Below, in pieces: positions 11,512 to 22,929 of a stretch of 64,000 bases of DNA. The position numbers and the translations under genes were made by a program. Under the pieces are notes generated by a model, which did no database searches, was not told the origin of the DNA, and saw only the letters and a list, made by a program, of their open reading frames with translations. Every line of letters begins with the position of its first letter. Position 1 is the stretch's first letter. This stretch comes from Ottelia alismoides (taxonomy: Eukaryota; Streptophyta; Magnoliopsida; Alismatales; Hydrocharitaceae): assembly GCA_037367405.1 (NCBI GenBank), contig JAZKJV010000601.1, positions 124,001-188,000 of the forward strand, in the 5' to 3' direction.

Positions 11512-11939
11512 GACGGTCCTGGACCGGAGTTCTCGAACCAAACTCTAAGACTAGCCTCCACCTTCAAGCCCTCCGCACACGCCGCGCACCGCCTCGCTCC
11601 ACTCCAGTGTCGTGCTCCTGTGTGCCGCCTCCTGCTCGAGTGCGCACGCGCTTGCGCATCAGCACGCGCCCCTGCGTGCCTGTGCGTAGGAGCATCTGCG
11701 CGTCTGTGCACGTGCATCTGAGCGCATGTGCACGTGCATCTGCGCGCCTGCTTGCTTGCGCGCACATCTGCACGCGCCCGTACGTGCCCTTGTTCGTGAT
11801 CCTGCACGCACATCTACACGCACATCTGTGCCTGTGATTTCCGTGTGCGTGCAGCCTTAGGCCAGCGTGCGAGCGACTCCAGGTTCGTTCCGCGTGCGCG
11901 TTTCCAGATTAATGGGTTTGGTTGCTTGCGTCTACACAT

Positions 11940-13448
11940 GGAACGAAACCCATTAATGTCCGTGTAGACAGTCACATCTTTAGTCTACTCCCCTAGTGTT
12001 CCAATATCATATTGTCAGAAAGCAAGGCAAAAAAAGAAAAGAAAAGAAAGAAAAGAGGTGCGTACAAGAAAAAGCCGTACGCAATTTTTTTTAAAATGAA
12101 AACCCGTAAAAGAAAAAAAAGGTTGAACGGCTTAAAAAAATGCAAAAAAAGGAGTCGTAAAAAAAGAAAAAAAAGAAAAAGGAAAAATTGAAACGGCCAA
12201 ATGTTATCCATGTTTCGAGAAGCTGAAAATTTATGAACGGCTTATTTGTATTGTGTACCCCTACTTATCTTGTCTTCTCCCTACTTGGTCGGCGTCCATG
12301 TTTTCCGACAAGTATGGGAGAAAGGGGGAGTATATGTAGAGTTACATGTCATTTCAGATATAGATTCTCCAGACCAGCCAGTTGTTCAGAATCTACAGTT
12401 TTTTAGATGAAGATTCTTCATGTGTAATATCTAGACTCGACGTTCAGATTCCGAGTCCCATTTTAATGCACAGTTGTTTAGACTTGACAGATTGTTCATA
12501 GTCCAAGTTCAAGGCTCTCGATGATTGAGTGACCATTTTTGAGTTCTCCAGAGAGAGACTCATTTTCAGACACGTACATGGATGCGGTCTTTTCAGATGA
12601 GCACGTGTATGCCATCTTTTGTAGTGGTCCTCATCTCTTCATATTGTTTCAGCCAGAGTTTTCGTGTGAGCCATATGGACTCCAGAGTAGAGGACCATTC
12701 CCTATGCCATGTTGGCAAGGGTTTTTCATGTGGTATCATAGGTACACCAGAGCAGTGCACCATTCTCTGAGCCAGATGGGAGAGACACAGTTCTCCGACG
12801 AGGAAACTTATTTCAGACTCCATTCTCCAGCGATCGTGGACTCCGACGAGGATTGCACATCCATGGCTCGTTTTCAGTTAGGCCCTTTTCAAAGAAGGAG
12901 CAGTTGTCCACATTATTGTGACGGGCCAGAGTTCTCCGATGAGGAGACTTATTTTCAGTTGCAGTGACTATGACATGCGCAGTTCAGAGCACATGCTCTC
13001 CGACGAGGAGATTCCGCAGACTCGACAGCAACAGTTATGCGCGTTGGGTTGATATTGTTCGCAGTGTCATGTAGCATGGGTTGAGTTTATTTCTGTTTGT
13101 GCAAGTTGAGCATTGCATGCTCCAGCTTGAGGGGGAGTGTTGGAGTATTTGTTATGTGCGCCTATTGAGTTGTAGCAGGGTAAATGGATCCTGAAGAAGA
13201 TCCATTTACCCCATTAAGTTGTTTAGTCCCACATTGTCCAGCGGTGAGATTTGGAGGGTCTGGAGAGGTTGTATAAGGAGCCCCAGACCTCCTGTATCCA
13301 TGGAGAAAGTGCAATGCATAATATGCCCCTTTGAGGGCTTCTCCCGCGGTTTCATCTCGCTCCCCACGGAGTTGGGTTCCACGTTAAACCTTGTGTTCTT
13401 CATGTTTATTCTTCTTTATTCTCTGATTCCGCTTTCTATTTCTTAACA
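11940..13448 (+). mobile_element. Non-autonomous LTR element copy 1, 5'-truncated
   Basis: This piece lies inside the leader of the copia at 11355-17788. It holds the family's purine-rich tract (about 12018-12188), the GACAAGTATGGGAGAAAG motif (about 12308), reiterated phrases around CTCCGACGAGGA and GACTCCAGAGTAGAGG (about 12540-12970), a polypurine tract CTTGAGGGGGAGTG (13127-13139) and an LTR (13138-13448). No gag or pol is present. The 5' LTR is missing and the left boundary is approximate. After the LTR the host copia leader resumes with ATCTACATGCGCCATCAGAGG, matching the other copia leader at about 22780 on the reverse strand. Confidence 0.7.
13138..13448 (+). repeat. LTR of the non-autonomous LTR family (311 bp)
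   Basis: TGTTGGAGTATTTG...TTTCTTAACA. It has a TATA-like GTATAAG (13271) and the conserved GAGGGCTTCTCCCGCGGTTTC motif also seen near 29512 and 60610. Confidence 0.8.
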
Positions 13449-13479
13449 ATCTACATGCGCCATCAGAGGTCCAACGCCT

Positions 13480-14590
13480 ATTGTGAAGATGGATGGTTCA
13501 AACTATGAACTGTGGGCCATGCAGTTCATGAGTATGATGAAGTCAACCGGTAAGAAGCACATTCTTACTAAGTAAGAGCCTGTTGAGAAGACATGGGTAA
13601 GTGCCTCTTGGGAGGCAGATGACGCATATGCCAAAGTATGGCTTTTCGGAACATTAGCAATTGAGATTACTAATGATATTCTCCATCAGCCCACTGCCAA
13701 AGCAATGTGGGACATTCTGGCTGCCACATATTCACAGGCAAAGAATGAGACGAAGATTCTGCAACTTCAGCATGACATCTTTACAATCAAGCAGAATGGA
13801 CAGCCTCTACACTCATTGTACACGTCTTTACGTGGAATGTTTGAGAAGCTTTATAGCTTCATGCCTCTCACAGCCACTCCAGAGCAACAGAAGACCAATC
13901 GGAACGCCACTATGGCGGGTGTTTTCCTGGCTGCCCTTGATCCATAGTACAAGGCAACACATTTCCAGATCTTGGCGGATTCCACTATTCCTCCCATGGA
14001 GGAAGGTTTTCATAGGCTTAGTCGTATCACTGTTCCTTCGTTTGCTACAAATCAGACTGCCTCAACCATGGCAACCAATCGAGGTCGTGGAGGTCATCAT
14101 CAGTTCCGTGGCCGTGAACCTAGGGGCAGAGGAGGTCGTGTTCGACCATCATGTACTTTTTGCCATCATTCTGGACATATCGAAGACACATGCTATTCTA
14201 AGCATGGTTTTCCTTCTTCTGCACGAGTAGCTGTACAAATCGAGCCTCCATCTGCTTCATCTATGGATCAACGCTTTGATGACCTTGTAGCCCGTCTGAG
14301 GGGCATCATTCCTCCATCTGGTTCCGTTGCATCTGCACCTACTTCTGAGAGTCACTCCGATGTTGCTGTGTCTGCATCCACCAGTACATCTGGTGGCACC
14401 TATGCATTCATTAGCAGTAGTGGATCAGATACTTTAGAGTGGATCATAGACTTTGGTGCACACATCTGTGTGGTGACCAAGGTCGACTTACATGATACAA
14501 ACATGTTTCTCCAAGCCGTACTGTGGTTATTGATAATGGGACACATTCCCCGATTACTGATCAGAGGGAGATTAGATTGACACCATCTAT
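13480..14590 (+). pseudogene. copia gag with zinc knuckle and protease start
   Basis: Gag starts in an IVKMDGSNYELWAMQFMSMM-like stretch (13481 onward) and continues through LHQPTAKAMWDILAATYSQA (13683-13740) and LQHDIFTIKQNGQPLHSLYT (13765-13825). A stop at 13945-13947 interrupts it. The second open stretch (13972-14580) has an RGRGGHHQFRGREPRGRGG-like basic tract and a CCHC knuckle, CTFCHHSGHIEDTC, at about 14154-14195. The protease site follows near 14440 as WIIDFGAH, where the usual D-S-G reads D-F-G. The product would be capsid/nucleocapsid; this copy is inactive. Confidence 0.85.
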
Positions 14591-14759
14591 GCATCTCAAG
14601 ACCATGTTACATGCACTTGATTTTTCGATGAATTTGTTGTCCATTAGCCAATTGATAAAGGATTTACATTATCGGACAATTTTTGATCCATCTTCTCTTG
14701 TTTTTCAAGACATCCTTACAGGCAACGTGATTAGGCGTAGCTAAGAGCACGACGACCTC

Positions 14760-15925
14760 TATCACCTTAGTCGTACTCCTTATGCTGGAACCTCATCTCT
14801 ACCTGCTGGATCCATCTCCATTATTGTGGCACTTGCGCTTTGGACATCTATCACTTCAGAAACTGCGTCATGTGTTACCTCAGGTTTCACCTCACATGTC
14901 CATCCAATGCAAGGCTTGTCAGTTGACAAAGCATCATCGATCTACCTTTCCCAGTCATCAGTGTCGGAGTAGTACCTCCAAGTTTGAGTTGTTTCATATC
15001 GATATCTGGGGTCCCAGTCGTGTTCCTGATCATGTGGGACACATGTTTTATATAGTTATTGTGTATGATTTCTCTCGTGTATCGTGGGTCTTTCTGTTAA
15101 AGAATAAATCTGAAGTGGAAATATTATCATCAATTTCATTAATGAAGTTCGTAATGTTTTTTCTGCATCTGTTTAAATTGTGAGAAGTGATAATGCTCTG
15201 GAATTTTGTACTCATACCCTCTCCAGTTATTTTTCATCTCAAGGGATTATCCGCCAAACATCTTGCATCTATACTTCCCAACAGAATGGGGTTGCTGAAA
15301 GGAAAAATCGTCATTTACTTGATGCCACCATGTTACTTCTTGTATAGAGTCATGCCCCTCATTCTTTCTGGGGCGATGTTGTTCTTATAGCATGTTATCT
15401 CATTAATTGTATGCCATCATCTGTTTTAGGAGAGAAGATTCCTTTCTCTCTTGTTTTCTTGACAAAGAATTGTTCTCCCTCACTCCTCGTGTGTTTGGCT
15501 CGATCGCTTTTGTTCACCCGTTGTCTCCCGGGATTGACAAGCTCCCTCAAAGGGCTGTCAAGTGTGTCTTCGTCGGGTATTGAAGAACACAGAAGGGGTA
15601 CATGTTTTATGATCCATTACGCAGGAGGTATCTCGTTAGTGCTGATGTTACCTTTTCCGAATATGTTATGTACTCCTCATCTACAGGTGATCAGTTGGTA
15701 TCGTCTGACACTACTGATGCTATATACATGCCACCACTACCATCACCTCTACCACCTCCACCGCTACCATCTCCTATACCTCCTGTCACTGTGCCTGTTT
15801 CACCATTGCCATTCCACTATACCTGTAGGCCTGCTTCTGCTCACGGTCACCGTTCATCATCTAGCTCGCCTGAGGTATGTTTTGAGAATATTAATATTGA
15901 TGGATCTGATGACTTTCCTTAGCAG
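14760..15925 (+). pseudogene. copia integrase remnant
   Basis: Starts with the GAG-pre-integrase LLWHLRFGHLSLQKLRHVLP (14820-14880) and the zinc-binding CKACQLTKHHR (about 14910-14942). The integrase core follows with FELFHIDIWGPSRVPDHVGH (14982-15042), broken near 15180. The C-terminal FYDPLRRRYLVSADVTF region is near 15606-15658, followed by a proline-rich linker (15728-15800). Multiple frameshifts are present. Confidence 0.85.
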
Positions 15926-16027
15926 GATGTGTTACAGTGGACAGATAAGGAGGCAGGTGATTTAGATCTACCTATTGCTCTATGAAAGCAGAAGCGCAGC
16001 AGCGCGTCATATCCTTTAGCATCTTCT

Positions 16028-16949
16028 GTGTCTTTTGATCGCCTAACTGAAGAATTCATGAACTTTGTCATTGCACTATCAGCGGTGGATATTCCACCGA
16101 ATTACCAATATGCGTTGAAGGATAGTCGATGGCGTTTAGCCATGGAGGAAGAAATGTCTGCTCTTCAGTCCAGAGGCACCTGGAGCCTTGTTAGTGCACC
16201 TACTGATGTGTCTACAGTTAGCTGCAAGTGGGTCTTTACAGTTAAGCAGAATGCAGATGACTGCATTGATAGATACAAGACACACCTCATTACTCGTGGC
16301 TTTACACAGACATATGGGCTGGATTATCTTGATACATTCTCGCCAGTTGCTCGCCATTCCACCCTACGGATCCTCCTCTCTGTTGCGGTTACTCATGATT
16401 GGCCACTATACCAATTAGATGTGAAGAATGCATTCCTATACGGTGACTTACAGGAGAAAGTCCACATGCAACAATCACCTGATTTTGCTGTTGAGGGGGA
16501 GTACCTAAGGTGTGCAGACTTCATAAGGCATTTATGGCCTTAAGCAGAGCCCCAGATCTTGGTTTCAGAAGCTCTCAGTCATGTTTGAAAAACATAGATA
16601 CAAACGTTCTAATGCAGATTATTTCTTGTTCGTACAGAAGGCACCCAGAGGTAATATTGCAATTATGGTATATGTAGACGGTATCTTGATTACATGTGAT
16701 GAACATGGAATTCAGGGGGCAAAAGAAGGGCTGGGTCGTGAATTCGTCACCAAGGACCTTGGAGTTCTTAGATATTTTCTGGGACTGGAGTTCGCCAGAA
16801 ATCCTCATGGGTTGGTAATGACCCGGAGGAAATATGTCACTGACCTGTTGAGTGAAACAGGAATGCTTGGTTGCCGACCTGCCACTACACCTATGGATCC
16901 CAGTATGAAATTATATGATGATGACACTAATGAGGTGGATAGGAGATGA
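16028..16949 (+). pseudogene. copia reverse transcriptase, active site YVDG
   Basis: Open stretch 16028-16543 contains WRLAMEEEMSALQSRGTWSL (about 16130-16190), SCKWVFTVKQ, YKTHLITRGFTQTYGLDYLD and LYQLDVKNAFLYGDL (about 16405-16450). A frameshift near 16520-16560 leads into 16581-16949, with NADYFLFVQKAPRGNIAIMV and the palm box YVDGILIT near 16672. A working copia RT has YVDD, so loss of the second aspartate would abolish polymerase activity even without the shift. VTKDLGVLRYFLGLEFA follows near 16747. Confidence 0.88.
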
Positions 16950-17640
16950 TACAGAGAACTGGTGGGCAAGCTTCTATATGTTACTATTGACCTGATATCT
17001 CCTCTGCTGTGAGTCGAGTAAGCCGGTTCATGGAGCAACCACGTCAGGTACACATGGATGCCACACATATGATACTCAGGTACCTTAAGTCATCTCTAGG
17101 TGCGGGTCTGTTGTTTAAGAAAGGCAAGGATGTTACTATCTCAGCATGTGCAGATGCAGATTACGCAGGATGTCCCTAGGATAGGAAGTCCACCACTGGG
17201 TTTGCTGTGTATGTTGGAGAATCTCTAGTCTCATGTAGAAACAAGAAGCAAACAATTGTAGCAAGGTCCAGTGCTAAGTCTGAATGTAGGGCTATGGCCC
17301 AGGTCAGTATATAAATGATGTGGGTAAAGGCTGTACTTACAGATCTATATATAGATGTTCCGCTTCCTATGGGTCTGGAATGTTACAATCAGGCGGCTCT
17401 ATTGATTGTGAATAATCCAGCATTTCATCAACGAACCAAGCTCATTGAGGTTGATTGTCACTTCATACGTGATATGATTCTTCATACGTGATATAATTCA
17501 GAAGGGGTTTATTGTTACATCCCACGTTAGCTCAGAGGACCAAACTGCAGACATTTTTACCAAGGCATTACTTCGAGGGCCGTTCCAAAAGTGTTCGTCC
17601 AAGTTGAGCATGATTGATATCTATGCTCCTCCTTGAGGGG
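16950..17640 (+). pseudogene. copia RNase H remnant and polypurine tract
   Basis: After a stop at 16946-16948 the sequence carries RNase H wording: a CADADYAGCP-like stretch near 17150-17178, a DRKSTTGFAVYVGESLVSC-like stretch near 17182-17235, an SAKSECRAMAQ-like stretch near 17270-17300, and an IEVDCHFIRDMI-like end with a local duplication of CTTCATACGTGATAT at 17461-17492. The polypurine tract CTTGAGGGGGAG ends at the LTR start at 17644. Confidence 0.8.
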
Positions 17641-17643
17641 GAG

Positions 17644-17788
17644 TGTAGAGATATACTATTCTCTTTTGTACCTTTATAATATTTTCTTTTTCCTGCTGGA
17701 ATCTTTATGTATTTTACCAATAGGTTCCTCCCCTATATAAGAGAACATAGGGCGTATGGAATAAACAAGTTTTTTCATTTTCCCAACA
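17644..17788 (+). repeat. copia 3' LTR (145 bp)
   Basis: Partner of 11355-11499, same length and termini, and followed by the duplicated target GAGGT. Confidence 0.92.
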
Positions 17789-18233
17789 GAGGTTGAATGC
17801 AATGACATGGGATATGCTCTCTTGGCATTTCTCCATATAATTCACAAGAAGATTGACTTCTTGACTCCTTTTATATTATTGTGTAACTCTATACTAACAT
17901 TAATTCCCATATAGAGTAATTGAAGGTCGGATCATTGTTGTAGATAACAATTCACTGTCAAGAATAATTAAAATTGGGTTTATAAAATTTAGATTGCATA
18001 CTGGATGCATCATTGCTATAACATAAGTTTGTCACGTTCCAAATATGACAAATAGTTATCGTCTTTCTTGAAACCCTTAAGGAAATGGGTGCAAGTATTC
18101 CATAAATTTGCATTTTTCCATCACAAAGGATGGCCATCAAATTATGTTTGGGAAGAGATTATATTATCTTCATGTCATGCATGAAAAGTACTTTTTTGAC
18201 CATTTCTGCTGCTGCAACATCATCATTGTCATC
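17789..18233 (+). pseudogene. Middle piece of the parent copia between its two guests
   Basis: This 445-bp stretch lies between two guest copias. Its end carries a LGRDYIIFMSCM-like run (about 18148-18185) and an AAATSS-like run (18212-18230) that continue in sense across the - strand guest into 23379. It fits the end of protease and the start of the GAG-pre-integrase of a Tork-like element. Frame breaks are present. Confidence 0.55.
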
Positions 18234-18378
18234 TGTTGGGAGAAAACAAAAGCATATTATTTCTGAGAACCCGAAGCTCTCTTATATAAAGGAGAGTCCT
18301 ATGGGTAAATTACATAACACAAGTACATAGAAATAAAAATGATAAAGCGGGTACATAAAGTATGTAAATATATCTACA
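18234..18378 (-). repeat. copia 3' LTR (145 bp)
   Basis: On + it reads TGTTGGGAGAAAAC...ATATATCTACA, followed by the reverse complement of the polypurine tract (CTCCCCCTCAAG, 18379 onward). Confidence 0.9.
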
Positions 18379-18399
18379 CTCCCCCTCAAGCTGGAGCAT

Positions 18400-18955
18400 A
18401 GATGTCAATCATGCTCAGCTTGGATGAAGACTTCAGGAATGACCCTATGAGTAATGCTTTGTAAATATATCTGCAGTTTGCCCTCCTGAACTGATGTGTG
18501 ATTTAGATATCAAACCTTTCTGAATCATATCTCTTGTATTGTGGCAGTCTACCTCAATATGTTTAGTTCTCTCATGGATTGCAGGGTTGTTTGCAATAAA
18601 CATAGCAGCTTGATTATCATATTGTAGTTGCATAGGTGGAGGAACTTCTATCATTCTATATGCAGATCTGCCAACACTGCTCGAACCCACATCATTTCGG
18701 TCCTCACTTGTGCCATGGCTCTATATTCGTGTTCGATAATTGATCTAGCCACAACAGTTTGTTTCTTGCTTTTCCAAGAAACAAGGGAAATGCCAACAAA
18801 TGTTGCAAAACCTGACGTGGACTTCCATCTTTAGGACACCCTGCATAGTCAACGTCATCACATGCGGATACGGTGAGAGTTGCTCCTTTCTTGAAGAGCA
18901 ATCCTGTCCGTGGAGACGATTTTAGATATCTCAATATCATGTTTATAGCATCCAT
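18400..18955 (-). pseudogene. copia RNase H remnant
   Basis: Minus-strand blocks at 18445-18690 and 18704-18955. The first holds LQYDNQAAMFIANNPAIHERTKHIEVDCH and DMIQKGLISKSHI (catalytic-domain end), the second DAINMILRYLKSSPRTGLLF and a CDDVDYAGCPKDGS-like stretch. A frameshift separates them. Confidence 0.82.
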
Positions 18956-20055
18956 ATGAACCTGTCCGGCTGCTCCATAAATTGGCTTTCTCGACTCACA
19001 ACAAAGGCAATATCTGGTCTGGTAATAGTGACATAAAGGAGTTTTCCCACCATCTCTCTATATCTCCTCTTATCAACTTCATCAGTATCCTCATCATATA
19101 GCTTCATGCTGGGGTCCATAGGAGGAGTAGATGGTCTGTACCCCATCATGCCCGTCTCAACAAGCATATCTATGAAATATTTCCTTTGGGTCATCACCCG
19201 CCCCTGTGCATTCATAGCAAATTCCAACCCTAGGAAATATCTTAAGGTGCCCAAGTCCTTAGTAACAAACTGACTGGTCAAAAAATCTTTTGCCATATTT
19301 ATTCCTTGCGCATCATCTCCTCTACAATTATATCATCCACATAAAACCATGATGACAACTATCCCTCTAAATGTTCTCTGCACAAATTAAGAGTGATCTG
19401 CATTTGACCTTTTGAACCCTTGTCGTTCAATCAGATCTGAGAGCTTCTGAAACCAAGCTCTTGGACTTTGTTTAAGGCCATATATCGCCTTTTGGAGTCT
19501 ACAAACTTGTTGACACTCCCCCTTAGTAGCAAACCCCGAATGCTGCTGCATGTATACCTCCTCATGTAGATCTTCATTCAAAAATGCATTTTTAACATCT
19601 AACTGAAATAAGGGCCAGCCACATACCACAACAACTGAGAGCAGAACACGTAAAGTGGAGTGCCGAGCAACCGAAGAGAATGTATCCAAATAATCAACAT
19701 CATTGGTTTGTGTAAACTCCCGTGTCACCAATCTTGCCTTGTATCTATCAAGACTCCCATCGGTATTATATTCAATGGTAAATACCCATTTGCAACTGAC
19801 AATAGAAGCACCTGAGGGAGCATGCACCAAGCTCCAGGAACCACGTGATTGGGGGGCCACCATTTCTTCTTCCATAGCTAATCGCCAGCGACCATCTCGC
19901 ATTGCATCCTGGTAAGTTCGTGGCACTTCCTCAACAGATATAACAACTTCAAGGTTGTAAAACTCCCCTGGCAGGTGATGAAAGGACACATGTGAAGCAA
20001 TTGGATACGAGGCACATGTGCTCTTTTGCTTCCTAATAGCAATGGGTATGTCCAT
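18943..20055 (-). pseudogene. copia reverse transcriptase, YVDD present but out of frame
   Basis: Block 19387-20055 contains WRLAMEEEMVAPQSRGSWSL, SCKWVFTIEYN, FTQTNDVDYLDTFSSVARHS, LFQLDVKNAFLNEDL and KAIYGLKQSPRAWFQKLSDL. The gap 19297-19386 codes for the palm box: YVDD can be read at about 19329-19340 but only after a one-base shift. Block 18943-19296 resumes with FVTKDLGTLRYFLGLEFA and RRYREMVGKLLYVT. Unlike the + strand copia, the catalytic aspartates are kept here. Confidence 0.87.
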
Positions 20056-20179
20056 GTTCTCGAAACCTCCTCCTGCACTGATCCCTGTACATAATTATCG
20101 CCATTCCCATCGTTAGAAACAATGCTATCAGGACATACCTGGGGCATGCTGTATGATTGGCCATGACCATGAGCAGTAG

Positions 20180-21400
20180 CTAACTGACGGGTATAGTACT
20201 TGGGTAATGGTGGGACAAACTGCATAGGCGGCTGTGTAGAGGGGGCTGGTGGTGGCGATGGTGGAGGTGGCGGTGGTAACGGAGGTGGTGGTATAACAGT
20301 AGAAGAAGACAAAGGAGTAGGTGGATGTGGCATGTAGATCTCGGTATCAGATTCTGAAGAGGCCAACCTATTACTGTAGGAGAGAAATACATGGCATACT
20401 GAAAAAATGTGACATCAACACTAATATAGTTCTTCCTCTGTAATGGATCATAGCATCGATACCCTTTTTGTGTCCTGGAATACCCAACATACACACATTT
20501 GACAGCTCTAGGAGAGAGCTTGTCAAGACCAGGAGTCTATTGGTGAACAAATGCAACTGAACCAAAGACATGAGGAGAAAGAGAACAACTCCTTCTCAGG
20601 GAAAGCCATAGAGAAAGGAATTTTCTCACCCTAGATAAACGAATGCATACGATTCGCAAGATAACATGCGGTAAGGACCGCATCTCCCCAAAACGAGTGT
20701 GATGCACGACTTTGATTAAGAAGGGTCCGAGTGACATCAAGTATATGCGGATGCTTCCTCTTAGCAACACCATTTTGCTGAAATGTGTGAGGACAAGAAG
20801 TTTGGTGAATTATACCACGTGAAGACAATAACTGTGAGATAGATCGAATACGTAATTCCAATGCATTATCAGTCCTAACAAACTTCACATATGACGAGAA
20901 AACATTTCGCACTTCATTAATAAAGTTTTTGATTACATCCCCCACTTCAGATTTATTCTTCAATAGAAAAACCCGCGACTAACGAGAAAAATCATCTACA
21001 ACAACCAGATAACAACGATGTCTCTAATGTTCAGGAACACGACTTGGACCCCAGATATCGACATGAAACAACTCAAATAGGGAGCTACTGGTCCGACTCT
21101 GAGGACTGGGAAAAGCTAACCGGTGATGATTTCCCAACTGATATGCTTCACACTGATATAAAGAAGTAGGAGAAATCTGCGGCAAGATGTGACACATCTT
21201 CTGAAGAGGGAGATGACGAAAACGTAGATGCCATGTATAAGGAGAGACTGATTCGGATTACTGATGGGATGCTCCTGCAAAAGGTATGCAATCCAACCTA
21301 TAAAGTCCGTTCTGCTCACGACCATACCCAATCACGCATCTCGTAAGGATGTTTTGAAAAACAAGAGAAGATGGGTCAAATATCGCTCGACTGTGTAAAT
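20180..21400 (-). pseudogene. copia integrase remnant
   Basis: Block 20631-20963 carries FVRTDNALELRIRSISQLLS and the QTSCPHTFQQNGVAKRKHPH segment with the conserved glutamate region shifted. Upstream, 21116-21400 has the GAG-pre-integrase zone. Downstream blocks 20180-20571 give an MYVGYSRTQKGYRCYDP-like stretch and a proline-rich linker (20220-20300). Several frameshifts. Confidence 0.8.
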
Positions 21401-21589
21401 CCTTTGTAAGCTGGCTAATAGACAACAGGTTAATAGAGAAATCCGGAGCATGTAACACATTCTGTAAACACATGGAAGTCATCAAGGTAATCTCCCCCTG
21501 TCCTATGAAGGGGGAGTGAGTCCCGTCAGCTATCACTACAGTCCTTCCTAGATGTACCTGTCTATAGACTGTTAGCTCTCTGTCTCCAC

Positions 21590-22760
21590 ATAACTGGTGT
21601 GTCGCTTCGGAATCCATAATCCATTCTTTAATCTCAGATCCATGACAATAGGTAAAGGCATAGGGGCTATCTGATGTACTGGCAGAGGCAGATGTACTAT
21701 CTGACGCTGAAGCTGCTATATCTGACTGGCCTCCTGGAGATGAGGCAGGAGTCGTCTATGGAAGGACATATCGATATCGATATCGTTTCGATATTGTGTC
21801 GATATCGATATATCAGCGATATATCGCTATATCTAGGAATCTTTCTGAAGAAAATGACTGAAATTGGATATATCGATATATCGATTTCGATATCGGTCCC
21901 ATGTCGATATGGATATATCGCCGATATATCGGGATACGGCCTTCCATCATGGTATCTCGAAGTCTGGCAACAAGATCATCAAATCTCTGATCAGAAGTTG
22001 ACAGTGTAGGTGAGTCAACTTGCTCTACTCCTCGCGCTGATGCGGGGAAACTATGCTTAGAATACAATGTATATGAATGGCCAGGACGATGACAATAAGT
22101 ACATGAATGACGGGTTCGGCCCCTTCTACCATAGGGTACGCGTCCACGAAAAGATGAAAACCACCTCTGCCTCTGGATGCCGCCATTGCTGAAGAGGTTT
22201 GACTAGTAGTAGCAGTCGGAACAGTAATCCTGCTTAGTTGACGAAAGGCTTCTTCCATTGGAGGAATAGTAGCATCCGCAAGGATCTGAGAGCGTGCAGC
22301 ATAATACTGTAGATCAAGTGCAACAAGGAATACACCAACCATTTTATCATTCCTGTAAGTCTTTTGCTGTTCAAGAGTAGTCGTCAGAGGCATGAAGCTA
22401 TGAAGCTTCTGAAGCATTCCGCGCAAGGATGTGTATATTAAGTGTAAGGGTCTTCCATTCTTCTTGATCGTGAAAATATCATGCTGCAACTGGAGTATCT
22501 TGGTCTCATTTCGTGCCTGAGAGTAGGTTGCAACCAGAATATCTCACATGACTTTGGCCGTGGGCTGATGTAACACATCATTGACGATCTCGATCGTCAA
22601 TGTACCTGACAGCCAGACTTTAGCATATGCGTCCGCCTCCCAAGACGCCTGAATCCCTGTTTTCTCCATCGGTTCATTATCGATAAGAATATGCTTCTTG
22701 TCGTTTGACTTCACGAGGCTCATGAATTGCATGGCCCAGAGTTCATAGTTTGTCTATCTT
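21590..22760 (-). pseudogene. copia gag and protease remnant, split by a palindromic element
   Basis: Gag can be followed from about 22740 (QFMSLVKSNDKKHILI near 22690) through 22544, with HQPTAKVM, then LQHDIFTIKKNGRPLHLIYT in 22025-22489 and a QRFDDLVARLRDTM stretch ending at about 21945, where the element at 21757-21944 interrupts it. Beyond the insertion, the protease site near 21600-21620 reads WIMDSEAT, so the usual D-S-G is D-S-E. This is inactive. Confidence 0.82.
21757..21944. mobile_element. Palindromic keyword-repeat element (word TCGATAT)
   Basis: Consists largely of TCGATATCGATATCG and GATATATCG words, mutually reverse complementary, around a short ordinary core (about 21835-21870). 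Both ends match when one is reversed: ATGGAAGGACATATCG on the left, ATGGAAGGCCGTATCC from the right. It interrupts copia gag between the RLRDTM and PASSPGGQ parts, so it is younger than that copia. No clear target duplication could be read. Confidence 0.6.
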
Positions 22761-22929
22761 GACAATTTGTGCCGGACCTCTGAAGGCACCTGTGGCAGGT
22801 ACATCAACTTTGTTTGACATATTTCCGGATGGAGATCTCAGGGATATCGTAGACCAAAGAGAAAGGCCTACACAAACATGTGAGGATTCGATTGCATATG
22901 TAGACTTATGCAATCAAATACATCACTCG

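Larger units (their letters stand above)
11355..17788 (+). mobile_element. Full-length copia with target duplication GAGGT
   Basis: The LTRs are 145 bp each (11355-11499 and 17644-17788), both starting TGTAGAGATATA and ending CCCAACA. GAGGT stands at 11350-11354 and again at 17789-17793. PBS, a CpG-rich leader, gag, protease, integrase, RT, RNase H and a polypurine tract occur in copia order. The leader carries a fragment of the non-autonomous LTR family (about 11940-13448). I count about 14 LTR mismatches by eye, so the insertion is not recent. Coding frames are broken and the RT box reads YVDG instead of YVDD. It sits inside gag of the parent copia. Confidence 0.92.

Noticed and set aside
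11418..11837. 139-codon frame rich in Arg, Ala and Cys
   Set aside because: It lies over a copia LTR, primer site and CpG-rich leader; openness follows from GC content.
21674..22067. Frames of repeated Tyr-Ile-Asp-Ile in the TCGATAT element
   Set aside because: Artefact of the palindromic repeat within copia gag.
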